This document shows positions 7,247 through 16,808 of a stretch of 35,621 bases of DNA, one piece after another. Positions within the stretch are counted from its first letter, which is position 1, and each line of letters opens with the position of its first letter. The notes below the pieces were generated by a model. The model had not been told where the DNA came from, did no database searches, and saw nothing but the letters and a program-made list of their open reading frames with translations. The position numbers were made by a program, and so were the translations under genes. The DNA lies in the NCBI GenBank assembly GCA_020049415.1, contig JAIFKV010000091.1:1-35621 (forward strand), given 5' to 3'. Origin of the DNA: Betaproteobacteria bacterium (GTDB lineage Bacteria > Pseudomonadota > Gammaproteobacteria > Burkholderiales > Thiobacillaceae).

Positions 7247-8875
7247 ATGAAACTGAATCAACTCAGCGTGCGCGGCATGTTGGTCGCCATGACCGGTTTT
7301 GTTTTTCTTGCCATGTTGGCGCTCGCCGCCTCCAGTTTGTTCAATACCCAACGGTTGGACGGCGCCTTGCTGCAGGTCAACGATACCGGCCAGGCGCTGC
7401 GTCTGCAGATGGATGCCGACATGATGCACGATGCCATTCGTGCCGACGTGCTTGCCGCGCTGTTGGCCGCGCGTGACGGGCAGGTTGAAAAAATACAGGA
7501 AGTGCAGCGTGAACTCGTCACACACAGTTCGCGATTGAAGTCGAATATCGCCACCAACGCCAAGGCGGACCTGGGTGAGGCCGTTCATGCACAGACGCAA
7601 AATACTGAACCCAGCCTGAATCGTTATCTCGCGGCTGCCCAGGATGTCGTGGTCGCGTTAGTCGCCGGCGGTGAGGTCGACGCGGGGAAACTGGCCGAGT
7701 TTGAAAAGGACTTTGATGGGCTGGAAGTCGACATGGAAAAGCTCTCTGACCTGATCCAGCAGGATGCCGAGAATGCCAAGAACGGCGCGCATGAACAGGT
7801 GCTCGGCAGCAAACTCAATACCCTGTTTATTCTGCTCGTCAGCATTATTGCTTTCGCCCTGTTCGCACGTTTTGTCTTCGGCCGCGTGGTGCCTCCGCTC
7901 ACCGCGCTGGCGAACACCGCGCAGAACATTCGTGACAGCGGCAATCTGACGTTGCGCGCACCGCATGCGGCCAGCAACGAAATTGGTCGCAGCGTGCAAG
8001 CCTTCAATGCCCTGATCGACAACTTGCAAGCCATCGTGCGCGAAGTGCGCAGCAACAGCGAGCAGATTCACCATTCCGGCCAGACTTTGTCGAACGCCGC
8101 GCAGGACACCGCCAAGGCCAGCGAAAGCCAGAGCCTGGCGGCCAGCGGCATGGCGGCGACGATGGAACAACTGTCGGTCAGTATCGACTCGATGTCGGAA
8201 CATGCCCAGGTCGCGACGCGCGCCTCGAACGACTCCGGCCAGCTTGCCGGCGAGGGCGTCAGCGTGGTGCGGCAGGCGGGCAGCGAGATTCAACGCATTG
8301 CCGAGTCGGTGCAGGCGTCGTCGCGGACGATTCAGGTGCTGGGCGACAAAACCGACGAAATCACCCAGATCGTCAGTGTCATTCGCGACATTGCCGACCA
8401 GACCAATCTGCTTGCGCTGAATGCCGCCATCGAGGCAGCCCGCGCCGGCGAACAAGGGCGCGGTTTTGCCGTGGTGGCCGATGAGGTGCGCAAGCTGGCG
8501 GAGCGCACTGCCAAATCCACCGGCGAAATCTCGGTCATGATCAAAGAAATTCAACAAGGGGCGCAGAGTGCCGTGCAAGCCATGGAAGACGGCGTGAAAC
8601 GGGTGGAAATCGGCGTCGACCGCGCCACTCAGGCCGGCGTTTCGGTGGATCGCGTTTCTTCCGCGGCACGTGAAGCTGCCGAGGCGGTGGCCGATATCAC
8701 CAGTGCGCTGCTAGAGCAGAGCGCGGCTGGGCGTGGTATTGCGCAAAATGTGGAACAAGTCGCGCAAATGTCGGAACGCCTGCATGACACCGCGATTGTT
8801 TCCGCTGAACAGGCGCGCAGCCTGGCGCAGTTGGCGGCGGCGCTGGAATCCAGCGTCAGACGATTCACGGTCTGA
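7247..8875 (+). CDS. Methyl-accepting chemotaxis protein
   Basis: A 542-residue transmembrane chemoreceptor. It has a first membrane helix (about 10-30), a periplasmic helical sensor region (about 31-188) rich in Asp, Gln and Ala, a second membrane helix (about 190-208), a HAMP domain (about 210-265) and a long cytoplasmic coiled coil. The hairpin tip that binds CheA and CheW is conserved: [20 protein letters not shown] and [18 protein letters not shown] (about 378-414). No NWETF-like CheR tether is present at the C-terminus. The ATG at 7247 follows an AAGG-type ribosome-binding site; the frame is open further upstream but that part shows no family features. The ligand is unknown. It is an orphan receptor with no che genes nearby. 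Confidence 0.95.
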   Translation: MKLNQLSVRGMLVAMTGFVFLAMLALAASSLFNTQRLDGALLQVNDTGQALRLQMDADMMHDAIRADVLAALLAARDGQVEKIQEVQRELVTHSSRLKSNIATNAKADLGEAVHAQTQNTEPSLNRYLAAAQDVVVALVAGGEVDAGKLAEFEKDFDGLEVDMEKLSDLIQQDAENAKNGAHEQVLGSKLNTLFILLVSIIAFALFARFVFGRVVPPLTALANTAQNIRDSGNLTLRAPHAASNEIGRSVQAFNALIDNLQAIVREVRSNSEQIHHSGQTLSNAAQDTAKASESQSLAASGMAATMEQLSVSIDSMSEHAQVATRASNDSGQLAGEGVSVVRQAGSEIQRIAESVQASSRTIQVLGDKTDEITQIVSVIRDIADQTNLLALNAAIEAARAGEQGRGFAVVADEVRKLAERTAKSTGEISVMIKEIQQGAQSAVQAMEDGVKRVEIGVDRATQAGVSVDRVSSAAREAAEAVADITSALLEQSAAGRGIAQNVEQVAQMSERLHDTAIVSAEQARSLAQLAAALESSVRRFTV

Positions 8876-8892
8876 ACCACCGTCTTGTCGCC

Positions 8893-8920
8893 GAGTCCAA
8901 CGCAAAGTTATGCGGGACTC
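8893..8920. terminator. Possible bidirectional terminator between mcp and glnE
   Basis: GAGTCC-aa-CGCA and TGCG-GGACTC pair to a 10-bp stem with a two-base bulge and a 6-nt loop, in the 57-base gap between convergent genes. The flanks are only moderately A/T-rich (AATTAAAT on the right), so termination is plausible rather than certain. Confidence 0.35.
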
Positions 8921-8932
8921 AATTAAATCGGA

Positions 8933-11626
8933 TCAATCGGCGCCAAACACATTCACCCAAAAGGCTTTTACCGCCTGGATTTCCTGTTTCAAGCCGCCGT
9001 GTTCGGCGCGGGCGTGCTCGCCGCCTTGCAGTTTTACCGCATGTTGCCGGCGGCGGAGTTCACGGTAGGCGTCGGCGGCGGCCAGTGCGATTTCCAGCGG
9101 CAGCAGGCCGAGTTCACCGGCGCGTTTGAGCAGCGCGATGTTGCCGATGTTGGCGGTCATTTCCGGATGTAGCGCGGCATGCGCAAGAACCAGATATTGC
9201 ATCGCGAATTCGACGTCCACCAAGCCGCCGGCATCATGTTTGATGTCGAACAGACCGCTGTTGTTGGGGTGACCCGCGTGCATTTTCTGGCGCATTTGCT
9301 TCACTTCGGCACGCAGTTTCTCCGCATCGCGCGGCTGTTGCAGGACGTTGTCGCGGATTTCCGCAAAACGTTCGCCTACCGACTTGTCGCCGCAGCAAAA
9401 GCGGGCGCGGGTCAGCGCTTGATGCTCCCAGGTCCAGGCTTGATGTAGCTGGTAATCCTCGAATGCTTCGACGCTACTGACCAGCAGGCCGGCTGCGCCA
9501 TCCGGTCTCAGGCGCAGGTCGGTTTCATAGAGAATGCCGGCCGAGGTCAGCGTGCCCATCCAGGTATTCAGGCGTTTGCCGAGCTTGGCGTAGATATCTT
9601 GTGCGTCCGGGTGCGGGTCGTCATAGAGAAAAACGATATCCAGGTCGGACGCATAGCCGAGTTCTTTGCCGCCCAGTTTGCCGTAGGCGATGACCGCGAA
9701 GGCGGGGGTTTCACGATACTTGCCGGAGAGGGCATTCCAGACCAGTTGCAGCGTCTCGCCCACCAACAGGTCGGCGAGATCGGACAACTGGTCGGACAAT
9801 TTTTCCAGCGTCCACATGCCGTTGAGGTCTTGCGCCAGCAGGCGGAAGGTTTCCGATTGCTTGAAGTGGCGCAATTCGTCCATCTGGCGTTCGACGTCGC
9901 CATCGAATCCGGCCAGGCGCAGGTGCAGTGCCTGACCTGTGTGCTTCCAGTCCGGCGGCGCCATGAGTTGGCGGGAATCAAGCAATTCATCCAGCAGATG
10001 TGGTTGTCGGGTCAGATATTGCGCCGCCCACGGGCTGCTGCTGACGATGCGCGCGAGTTGTCGCAGTGTCTGTGGATATTCCTGCAACAGCGCCAGATAG
10101 GGGCCGCGGCGGGCGATGGCTTCGAGCAAGTCGAGGATGCGGGCAAGCGTGTCGGTCGAATTCGGGAAGCTCGCGGCGACTTCGATCAATGGCGGCAACA
10201 GACTGTCGAGCATGACTTTATTGCTGGCGGGAAGTCCGTTGTATCGATTGCTTTGCAGGAATGACAGCAGTTGATTCAACACCCTGGCCGGGTCGCTGTA
10301 ACCGACTTGGCCGAGGCGGATCATCGCTTCGTCTTCCGGCAGGTTTTTCAACTCGGCGCAGAGGCTGGCCAGCGGATGGCCGGACTGGTCTTCCTGTGGC
10401 GCGCCGAATACTTGCTCGAACTGGCCGGAGACTTTGCGCCGCATCGGATCGAGGCGGGCCAGCAAGTCCGCCCAGCTGGAGAAACCCATCGCTGCGGCGA
10501 CGCGTTGGCGATCTTCGTCGCCGCTTGGCAACATCTGCGTCTGCGCATCATCAAGGTATTGCAGGCGATGCTCCAGGTTGCGCAGGAAGACGTAGGCGGT
10601 TTCCAGTTCAGTTGTTTGTTGTTCTGGAATCAGCCCATACGCCGCCAGTTGATGCAGCAAGGTGCGCGTTGGCCGCATTTGTAACGAGACTTGCTGGCCG
10701 CCGCGGATAAGCTGGAAAACCTGGGCGATGAATTCGATCTCGCGGATGCCGCCCGGGCCGAGTTTGATGTTGTTCGCCTTGTCCTGACGCGCGACTTCGC
10801 GCCGGATCTGGGCGTGCAGTTCGCGCATCGAGCCGAAGGCGCCGAAATCGAGATATTTGCGGAATACGAACGGTTTGCGCAGTTTTTCCAGTTCGTCAAT
10901 TGCCGCGCCAGCGCCGGTGAGCGCGCGTCCCTTGATCCAGGCGTAGCGCTCCCACTCGCGCGCCTGGGTGTAGAAATACTCTTCCAGCATCGCGAAGCTG
11001 GAGGTCAGCGGACCAGAATCGCCGTAGGGTCGCAGCCGCATATCGACACGAAAAACGTAACCGTCGCCGGTTTTGTCGTCGATGGCATTGATCAGTCGTT
11101 TGCCAAGGCGGGTGAAGAATTCGAAATTGCTGATCTTTCTCGGTCCCGCTGTTTCGCCGTCTTCCGGAAACACGAAAATCAGGTCGATATCCGATGAGGC
11201 ATTGAGTTCGCCGCCACCCAGCTTGCCCATCCCGACGATGATCAGCTGTTGTGGCTGGCCGGCGCTGTCGATGGGTTCGCCGTGCATGCTGGCAAGGTCA
11301 CGATGATGGAAGTCGAGCGCCTGACGCAGGCTCACCTCAGCCAGTTCGGTCAGCGTCAGGGTGACTTCGGTGAGATCGGCCAGCGTATTCAGATCGCGCG
11401 TCATGACGCGCGCAAAAACACGTTCGCGCAAGCGCCGGAGTTGACGTTTGAGGTCGTCTTCGCTGGCAATCCCGTCGGCCAGAAAATCCAGCATTTCGCG
11501 ACGGGAAAACGGGCTGTCCAAGGTCTCCGCCAACCCGTCGGCGAGTTCAGGCCGGGAATTGAGGCGACCGTTCAACCAACGGCTAAAGGCGGCGGCGCGG
11601 GCAATCATTTCAGCGTGGGATGGCAT
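8933..11626 (-). CDS. glnE: Bifunctional glutamine synthetase adenylyltransferase/adenylyl-removing enzyme
   Basis: An 897-residue protein that attaches AMP to glutamine synthetase and removes it, tuning nitrogen assimilation in response to PII and glutamine. It carries the two diagnostic nucleotidyltransferase modules. The N-terminal one (adenylyl-removing) has GKLGGGELNASSDIDL at about 135-150. The C-terminal one (adenylylating) has GKLGGKELGYASDLDIVFLYDD near 650. The regulatory linker and helical bundles lie between and after them. Length is slightly below the E. coli protein (946), mostly at the N-terminus. The ATG at 11626 gives a natural start (PSHAEMIARAAAFSRWL). It is convergent with mcp, and the oprB-like gene upstream is on the same strand. 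Confidence 0.97.
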   Translation of the reverse strand: MPSHAEMIARAAAFSRWLNGRLNSRPELADGLAETLDSPFSRREMLDFLADGIASEDDLKRQLRRLRERVFARVMTRDLNTLADLTEVTLTLTELAEVSLRQALDFHHRDLASMHGEPIDSAGQPQQLIIVGMGKLGGGELNASSDIDLIFVFPEDGETAGPRKISNFEFFTRLGKRLINAIDDKTGDGYVFRVDMRLRPYGDSGPLTSSFAMLEEYFYTQAREWERYAWIKGRALTGAGAAIDELEKLRKPFVFRKYLDFGAFGSMRELHAQIRREVARQDKANNIKLGPGGIREIEFIAQVFQLIRGGQQVSLQMRPTRTLLHQLAAYGLIPEQQTTELETAYVFLRNLEHRLQYLDDAQTQMLPSGDEDRQRVAAAMGFSSWADLLARLDPMRRKVSGQFEQVFGAPQEDQSGHPLASLCAELKNLPEDEAMIRLGQVGYSDPARVLNQLLSFLQSNRYNGLPASNKVMLDSLLPPLIEVAASFPNSTDTLARILDLLEAIARRGPYLALLQEYPQTLRQLARIVSSSPWAAQYLTRQPHLLDELLDSRQLMAPPDWKHTGQALHLRLAGFDGDVERQMDELRHFKQSETFRLLAQDLNGMWTLEKLSDQLSDLADLLVGETLQLVWNALSGKYRETPAFAVIAYGKLGGKELGYASDLDIVFLYDDPHPDAQDIYAKLGKRLNTWMGTLTSAGILYETDLRLRPDGAAGLLVSSVEAFEDYQLHQAWTWEHQALTRARFCCGDKSVGERFAEIRDNVLQQPRDAEKLRAEVKQMRQKMHAGHPNNSGLFDIKHDAGGLVDVEFAMQYLVLAHAALHPEMTANIGNIALLKRAGELGLLPLEIALAAADAYRELRRRQHAVKLQGGEHARAEHGGLKQEIQAVKAFWVNVFGAD

Positions 11627-11703
11627 GGCGAGAAGTGTTCAACGAAGAGATGCCGATTTTGCGGCCGAAACGCGGAATAGGTAAGCCAGCTTGGCTGACG
11701 AAT

Positions 11704-11725
11704 CCGCCAGGAACGCGTCTGGCGG
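11704..11725 (-). terminator. Hairpin directly after the porin stop codon
   Basis: CCGCCAG and CTGGCGG form a perfect 7-bp stem with an 8-nt loop immediately past the stop codon of the porin gene. There is no T-tract on the minus strand, so it may be an mRNA 3' stabiliser or a weak terminator; glnE starts about 80 bases downstream. Confidence 0.35.
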
Positions 11726-11726
11726 C

Positions 11727-13013
11727 TCAGAGTGTGCTGAGTTCGACGCGCATGCCGAGGACTTTCACGTCGCTGAGGGCCGGATCGCCGCCGGGATGGC
11801 GGATGTACTGGTACATCGGTTGCAACGCCAGCCAGTCGCTGACCTGGTAACGATAGGTGATCTCCAGCGTCGACTCCGCCGCAGCGGTCGCGGCGCCGAT
11901 TGCCGCCTGGGACTGGCGGTATTTGTCACCCAGCCGGCCATGGCTGTAGGCGATGCCGACGATGTCGTCCTCACGTGCGTTATAAGGCGCGCGCAGACGC
12001 AAACCGATATTGATGACCTGATCGATGACGGTCGAATCGCCATCGGTGCGACTCAGCCGGGCAAAGCCGGCGAGATGGTGTACTGGACTGCCAGCCTCGC
12101 GGTACAGGGTTCTTTCGGCGAGCAGATAAGCCCCCTTGCTGCGACGCTGGACCGGATTGCCGAGGTTGTCGAGATCGACGAGATCGTCAACCCGCTCGCT
12201 GTAGCCCCAGAGCCCAACGGCAAATTTTCCGAACGACTCGTACTTCTCGTGCAGACGAATGTCCTCGCCCTGCGTTTTCGGGCTGGAGGGGTCGGTCGGC
12301 TCCATGAGATGGCCGCGTTCGGGTGGCGTATAACCGAACTCGACGATGGCGAAAGCGCCATCACCTTGGTCGAAGCGGATATGTGTGCCATGCGGATCCG
12401 CTGGATCGCCAGGCAGCCCGTCGAGCAGTGCGAGCATGGCATAACGGTCCCGCTCGGCGCCATTCCAGCGTGCGCGTACACCAAAAGCCGAGGTATTGAA
12501 GATGGATGGTCCACGTGTCATGGACAGGTCGGCCGGCGGACCATAGGCCGGATGCAGGAACAGCCCGCCTGATTCGATGACCGAAAACTCCGAGTCGATT
12601 GGATACAGACCGGCCAGCAGGCTCAATCGCTCGTCCAGATAGCTATGTTGCAACCAGGCATGGAACAGCTTGGCGGTACTGCTCGGTACCTCGATATTGG
12701 ACAGGCCCATGAAGCTGCCGGTGTGTTTGCCGTTCGGCTTGGCGCCGTGGTTGGCGAGTGCATGCAGATAGACGACAGTGTTTTTCCACCCTCTTAGCGC
12801 GTCGAGGTCGGCGCGCAACATCAAGTCCAGATTGCCTATCGCGCCCGAGGCATCATCGAGACCTCCCCGGCTGGTGAGCAGATCCAGTTTGTAGACGGCG
12901 GACATCGTGACGGCCGGCTCGCTCAAAGTGAGTTCGGCTTGCACCGGCAGCGCCATCATGCAGCCACAGAAAAACAGCAGCGTTGCAACTATCCGGGATC
13001 GGTGATGTGGCAT
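11727..13013 (-). CDS. OprB-type carbohydrate-selective porin
   Basis: A 428-residue outer-membrane protein with a clear signal peptide (about 1-27, hydrophobic FFCGCMMALPVQA before ELTLSEP). Features of the OprB family follow: YKLDLLTSRGG, NLDLMLRADLDALRGWKNTVVYLHAL near the N-terminus, HAWLQHSYLDERLSLLAGLYPIDSEF in the middle, and terminal strands YRYQVSDWLALQPMYQYIRHPGGDP. These repeated aromatic and alternating strands make a 16-stranded barrel. The family lets sugars and small organics diffuse in. No sugar genes sit beside it, so the substrate is unclear. The ATG at 13013 is the natural start of the signal peptide. Confidence 0.85.
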   Translation of the reverse strand: MPHHRSRIVATLLFFCGCMMALPVQAELTLSEPAVTMSAVYKLDLLTSRGGLDDASGAIGNLDLMLRADLDALRGWKNTVVYLHALANHGAKPNGKHTGSFMGLSNIEVPSSTAKLFHAWLQHSYLDERLSLLAGLYPIDSEFSVIESGGLFLHPAYGPPADLSMTRGPSIFNTSAFGVRARWNGAERDRYAMLALLDGLPGDPADPHGTHIRFDQGDGAFAIVEFGYTPPERGHLMEPTDPSSPKTQGEDIRLHEKYESFGKFAVGLWGYSERVDDLVDLDNLGNPVQRRSKGAYLLAERTLYREAGSPVHHLAGFARLSRTDGDSTVIDQVINIGLRLRAPYNAREDDIVGIAYSHGRLGDKYRQSQAAIGAATAAAESTLEITYRYQVSDWLALQPMYQYIRHPGGDPALSDVKVLGMRVELSTL

Positions 13014-13425
13014 GGCTTGAGTCCTCGTGGCGGGATTTCCAACTGGGGTCGATAGGCGCCGAACCAGATCCGGAAGCGTTGCAACTGGGTTTCCAGATTC
13101 TGGGCAATCCTGTTGAAAAAATATGGCGATTCAAATTCACGATTCAGTCCATTCTTCAAGCGGGATAAATACTTATCGTCTATGAATTTAGGAACTTGAA
13201 CCGATCATGGAATGGCGCTAAATAGCTTCGACGGGGCTGGTGGCATGCCATTGTTGCGGTGCAAAATGGCAAACCTCCGGAAGTGGCCTAATTTCGCGCC
13301 TTCCTTGGGGCGGCGGAGTCGTTTTCGCTTGCGCGACTAATGAATCCAGCGCCCATTTATTGGGGACGACCCGTTGCAACTATCGACTATTGCCTATCAA
13401 TTGTTCGTCTGAGGAGACGTCTGTC
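13014..13425. other. Divergent regulatory region between porin and acs
   Basis: About 410 bases without a convincing gene. The acs reading frame is open back to 13240, but that extension does not resemble an Acs N-terminus. The region must carry the promoters for the porin (leftward) and acs (rightward). A sequence at 13241-13257 looks like a sigma-54 promoter but has wrong spacing. No operator could be assigned. Confidence 0.5.
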
Positions 13426-15417
13426 ATGAGCACCAGTATCGAATCCGTTCTGCAAGAACACCGTATCTTCAATCCTTCCCCGGAATTCGTGGCGCAAGCC
13501 AACGTCTCCGGCATGGACGCTTACAAAGCCCTGTGCGCCGAAGCCGAAGCTGATTACGAAGGCTACTGGGGTCGACTGGCGCGAGAGCATATTGTTTGGA
13601 AACAGCCGTTCAGCACCGTTCTCGATGAAACCAAAGCGCCTTTTTACAAGTGGTTTCCAGATGGCAAGCTGAATGTCTCCTGGAACTGCCTGGACAAGAA
13701 TGTAGAAGCTGGCCTGGGCGATAAAACCGCGATCATCTTCGAAGCCGACCAAGGGGAAGTCACCAAGGTCAGTTACCGGGAGCTGCTGGGTCGTGTCGCC
13801 CGATTCGCCAATGCATTGAAAGGACTCGGCGTCAAGAAGGGTGACCGCGTCATCATTTATTTGCCGATGTCGATTGAGGGCGTTGTTGCGATGCAGGCCT
13901 GTGCGCGTATCGGCGCAACCCACTCGGTGGTTTTCGGCGGCTTCTCGGCGCAATCGCTGCGCGACCGCATCGAGGATGCCGGCGCGGTGCTGATCATCAC
14001 CGCCGACGAGCAATGCCGTGGCGGCAGGAACATTCCGCTGAAACCGGCGGTTGATGAGGCACTGACGCTGAGCGGCACCGACTCGATCAAGAATGTGGTG
14101 GTCTATCAGCGTACCGGCGGCCCATCGGTGATGACAGCAGGCCGCGATGTCTGGTGGCATGAGGTGGTGGCCAATCAGTCGGATGTTTGCGAACCGGAAT
14201 GGGTCGAAGCCGAGCATCCGCTGTTCCTGCTCTACACCTCCGGTTCAACCGGCAAGCCCAAAGGCGTGCAGCATTCCACCGGCGGCTATCTGCTGCATTC
14301 CATCTTGACCATGAAGTGGACCTTCGACCTGAAGCCGGATGATGTGTTCTGGTGTACCGCCGATATCGGCTGGGTGACTGGTCATACCTACATCACTTAT
14401 GGTCCGCTGGCCTGCGGCGGCACCGAGATCGTGTTCGAGGGCGTGCCCACTTTCCCCAACGCGGGCCGCTTCTGGCAGATGATCCAGAACCACAAGGTCA
14501 ATATCTTCTATACCGCGCCGACCGCGATCCGTTCGCTGATCAAGGCCGCCGAAGGCAATCCGGATGTCGCCCATCCGAAGAACTTCGACCTGACCAGCCT
14601 GCGCGTGCTCGGCTCGGTTGGCGAGCCGATCAATCCGGAAGCCTGGATGTGGTACTACGAAAACATTGGCGGCGGCCGTTGCCCGGTGATGGACACCTTC
14701 TGGCAGACCGAAACCGGCGGCCACGTCATCACCCCGCTGCCAGGTGTGACACCGCTGGTGCCAGGTTCCTGCACGCTGCCGTTCCCCGGCATCATGGTTT
14801 CCGTGGTGGACGAGGCCGGCCATGACGTGGAATGGGGCAAGGGCGGTTTCCTGGTCATCAAGCGTCCTTGGCCGTCGATGATCCGCACCATCTGGAACGA
14901 CCCTGAGCGCTTCAAGCACAGCTATTTCCCGGAAGACCTCGGCGGCAAACTCTACCTGGCCGGCGACGGCGCAGTGCGCGATGCGCAGACGGGTTACTTC
15001 ACCATCATGGGGCGCATCGACGACGTGCTGAACGTCTCCGGCCACCGCATGGGGACGATGGAAATCGAGTCCGCGCTGGTGTCGCATCCGCTGGTGGCTG
15101 AAGCTGCGGTGGTCGGCAAGCCGCACGACATCAAGGGCGAAGCGGTGGTCGCCTACGTCGTGCTCAAGCGCAGCCGTCCGGTCGGCGAAGAGGCGAAGCA
15201 GATAGTCAAGGAACTGCGCGACCATGTCGGTCATGAGATCGGCCCGATCGCCAAGCCGGATGAGATCCGCTTTGGCGACAACTTGCCGAAAACTCGTTCC
15301 GGCAAGATCATGCGCCGGCTGTTGCGCACCCTGGCCAAGGGCGAGGAAATCACCTCCGACGTGTCGACGCTGGAAAACCCGCACATCCTGGATCAATTGA
15401 AGGAAGTGGTGAAATAG
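13426..15417 (+). CDS. acs: Acetyl-CoA synthetase
   Basis: A 663-residue AMP-forming ligase that makes acetyl-CoA from acetate, ATP and CoA through an acetyl-AMP intermediate. It opens with an ACAS_N region (about 30-85). The ATP-binding loop is [11 protein letters not shown] (about 269-279). The acetate-pocket motif [10 protein letters not shown] near 425 carries the Trp that restricts the substrate to acetate. The A8 hinge [16 protein letters not shown] lies near 530. The catalytic Lys that is acetylated by Pat-type enzymes is in [10 protein letters not shown], about 625. Length matches the family (about 650). The ATG at 13426 has GAGGAG nine bases upstream, which fixes this start over the longer frame. 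Confidence 0.97.
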   Translation: MSTSIESVLQEHRIFNPSPEFVAQANVSGMDAYKALCAEAEADYEGYWGRLAREHIVWKQPFSTVLDETKAPFYKWFPDGKLNVSWNCLDKNVEAGLGDKTAIIFEADQGEVTKVSYRELLGRVARFANALKGLGVKKGDRVIIYLPMSIEGVVAMQACARIGATHSVVFGGFSAQSLRDRIEDAGAVLIITADEQCRGGRNIPLKPAVDEALTLSGTDSIKNVVVYQRTGGPSVMTAGRDVWWHEVVANQSDVCEPEWVEAEHPLFLLYTSGSTGKPKGVQHSTGGYLLHSILTMKWTFDLKPDDVFWCTADIGWVTGHTYITYGPLACGGTEIVFEGVPTFPNAGRFWQMIQNHKVNIFYTAPTAIRSLIKAAEGNPDVAHPKNFDLTSLRVLGSVGEPINPEAWMWYYENIGGGRCPVMDTFWQTETGGHVITPLPGVTPLVPGSCTLPFPGIMVSVVDEAGHDVEWGKGGFLVIKRPWPSMIRTIWNDPERFKHSYFPEDLGGKLYLAGDGAVRDAQTGYFTIMGRIDDVLNVSGHRMGTMEIESALVSHPLVAEAAVVGKPHDIKGEAVVAYVVLKRSRPVGEEAKQIVKELRDHVGHEIGPIAKPDEIRFGDNLPKTRSGKIMRRLLRTLAKGEEITSDVSTLENPHILDQLKEVVK

Positions 15418-15466
15418 GCTGAACCAACGTTGAAAAATCCGAAAATCCTGACAAGCATCAGGACTG

Positions 15467-15486
15467 CACCCGGCATTCGCCGGGTG
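15467..15486 (+). terminator. Putative acs terminator hairpin
   Basis: CACCCGGC and GCCGGGTG make a perfect 8-bp stem with a 4-nt ATTC loop, about 50 bases past the acs stop, followed after seven bases by TTTT. The weak T-tract makes it a modest intrinsic terminator. Confidence 0.5.
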
Positions 15487-15527
15487 TAGGGTCTTTTCAA
15501 CCATCGGCCCGACAGCGAATGCCGGGT
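15468..15527. repeat. 13-bp inverted repeat overlapping the acs terminator
   Basis: ACCCGGCATTCGC at 15468-15480 is repeated exactly inverted as GCGAATGCCGGGT at 15515-15527, with 34 bases between. The left arm also forms the small hairpin at 15467-15486, so two mutually exclusive folds are possible. Confidence 0.75.
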
Positions 15528-15859
15528 ACGTTTCTTCCGCATGTCGGTGGTTGGCTCACTTGGGGTTATCCAGACCCCGGCGAATGAAGGCATAGGCGAC
15601 AAAGTCAGTTACTTAGCGATTTATTCCATTTCCCGAAAATATTATTTCGTTACTACAGATAAAATGATCGGAAATGCCGCTACAGGGATACGCAGACACG
15701 GATTACCGGTTGCGCGCATAACGCTGTTACCGCCGTTTTTTCTCACTCGAACCGCATTTTTTGCATGGCTTCCGCAATTGCTTCCAGGCCTGTACCCGCT
15801 TTCAGTTTGATGTGGCGCGCGAACGTTGCAGCCAGATCATCACTTGGTTGGAAAATGCC

Positions 15860-16777
15860 ATGACAGAGCGGCTGCCCAGAATTCTCGCCATCGACGATGT
15901 TCCGGCCAATCTTCTGACCCTGGGCGCGGCGTTGGGCGATTGCTTCGAGTTGCAAATTGCGACTTCTGGCGCGATCGGGATTGCCCAGGCGCTGCAATCG
16001 ACCCCCGACCTGATTCTGCTGGATGTGATGATGCCGGAGATGGACGGTTACCAGGCCTTGAGCACACTCCGGGCCGAGCCGACAACCCGAGATATCCCGG
16101 TCATTTTCGTCACTGCCCAGAACAGCCCGGCGGATGAGATGCGCGCGCTGGAGGCTGGTGCGGCGGATTTTATTTCCAAGCCGATCAATCCAGCCGTGCT
16201 GCGCGCCCGCATACAAACGCATCTGACCCTGAAGCGCCAGGCTGACCAGTTGCGCGCGATGGTCTTTGTCGATGGCCTGACCGGAGTCGCAAACCGGCGT
16301 CAGCTCGATGAATCCCTGCTCAACGAATGGCGCGCTTGCCGGCGTGCCCAATCGCCATTGACATTGATGATGATCGACATCGACCATTTCAAGCAGTTCA
16401 ACGATACCTACGGCCATCTCGCCGGAGATGCCTGTCTGAAGGCGGTGGCTGCGGCGATGAACGCGGGCATCGGTCGTTCGCATGATCTGCTTGCCCGCTT
16501 CGGCGGCGAAGAATTCGTTTGTCTGTTTCCCGCCACCGACCTCATCGGGGCGCGTGCCAAAGCCGAACAACTTCGTTTGGCGGTGCAGGCGCTGGCGATT
16601 CCGCATGCCGATTCGAGCGTTGCGCCGGTGGTGACCGTCAGCATCGGCAGCGCCACCACTATTCCAATGGCGGAATACAACGTCGATCCGCTGCTGAACT
16701 GCGCCGATGATCAGCTCTATCAGGCCAAGCGCAGCGGTCGAAATCGAGTCTGTTCGACCGAGCTTCAGAACGGCTGA
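15860..16777 (+). CDS. Response regulator diguanylate cyclase (REC-GGDEF)
   Basis: A 305-residue PleD/WspR-like protein that makes c-di-GMP when phosphorylated. The receiver domain (about 6-122) has the acidic pair IDD at 11-13, the phosphoacceptor Asp at 55 (LILLDVMMPEMDG) and the conserved Lys at 108 (SKP). The GGDEF domain (about 130-300) begins VDGLTGVANRR. It carries GGEEF at 215-219 and a complete inhibitory site, RSHD, at 206-209, so feedback inhibition by product is expected. The ATG at 15860 fits the receiver start; the upstream extension of the frame is not receiver-like. No partner kinase is adjacent. Confidence 0.93.
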   Translation: MTERLPRILAIDDVPANLLTLGAALGDCFELQIATSGAIGIAQALQSTPDLILLDVMMPEMDGYQALSTLRAEPTTRDIPVIFVTAQNSPADEMRALEAGAADFISKPINPAVLRARIQTHLTLKRQADQLRAMVFVDGLTGVANRRQLDESLLNEWRACRRAQSPLTLMMIDIDHFKQFNDTYGHLAGDACLKAVAAAMNAGIGRSHDLLARFGGEEFVCLFPATDLIGARAKAEQLRLAVQALAIPHADSSVAPVVTVSIGSATTIPMAEYNVDPLLNCADDQLYQAKRSGRNRVCSTELQNG

Positions 16778-16786
16778 GCCGCCTCC

Positions 16787-16805
16787 GCCCGGTCACCCGC
16801 CGGGC
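16787..16805. terminator. Hairpin between convergent genes
   Basis: GCCCGG and CCGGGC pair across a 7-nt loop in the 31-base gap between the convergent diguanylate cyclase and EamA genes. There is no T-tract; it may act as a weak shared terminator. Confidence 0.3.
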
Positions 16806-16808
16806 AAC

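Larger units (their letters stand above)
15418..15859. other. Intergenic region after acs
   Basis: About 440 bases with no recognisable gene. The first 110 bases hold the acs terminator-like hairpin and a larger inverted repeat. The middle (about 15600-15670) is notably A/T-rich compared with its surroundings and is the likely promoter area for the downstream response regulator. An open frame at 15541-15810 shows no family features. Confidence 0.5.

Noticed and set aside
13241-13257. TGGCATGCCATTGTTGC upstream of acs as a second sigma-54 promoter
   Set aside because: The GG and GC elements are 12 bases apart instead of the required 10, and no activator-like dyads lie upstream.
13240-13425. 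The longer frame upstream of acs as part of the protein
   Set aside because: A strong GAGGAG site precedes the ATG at 13426, where the normal Acs N-terminus begins; the upstream 62 residues are Cys- and Gly-rich and unlike the family.
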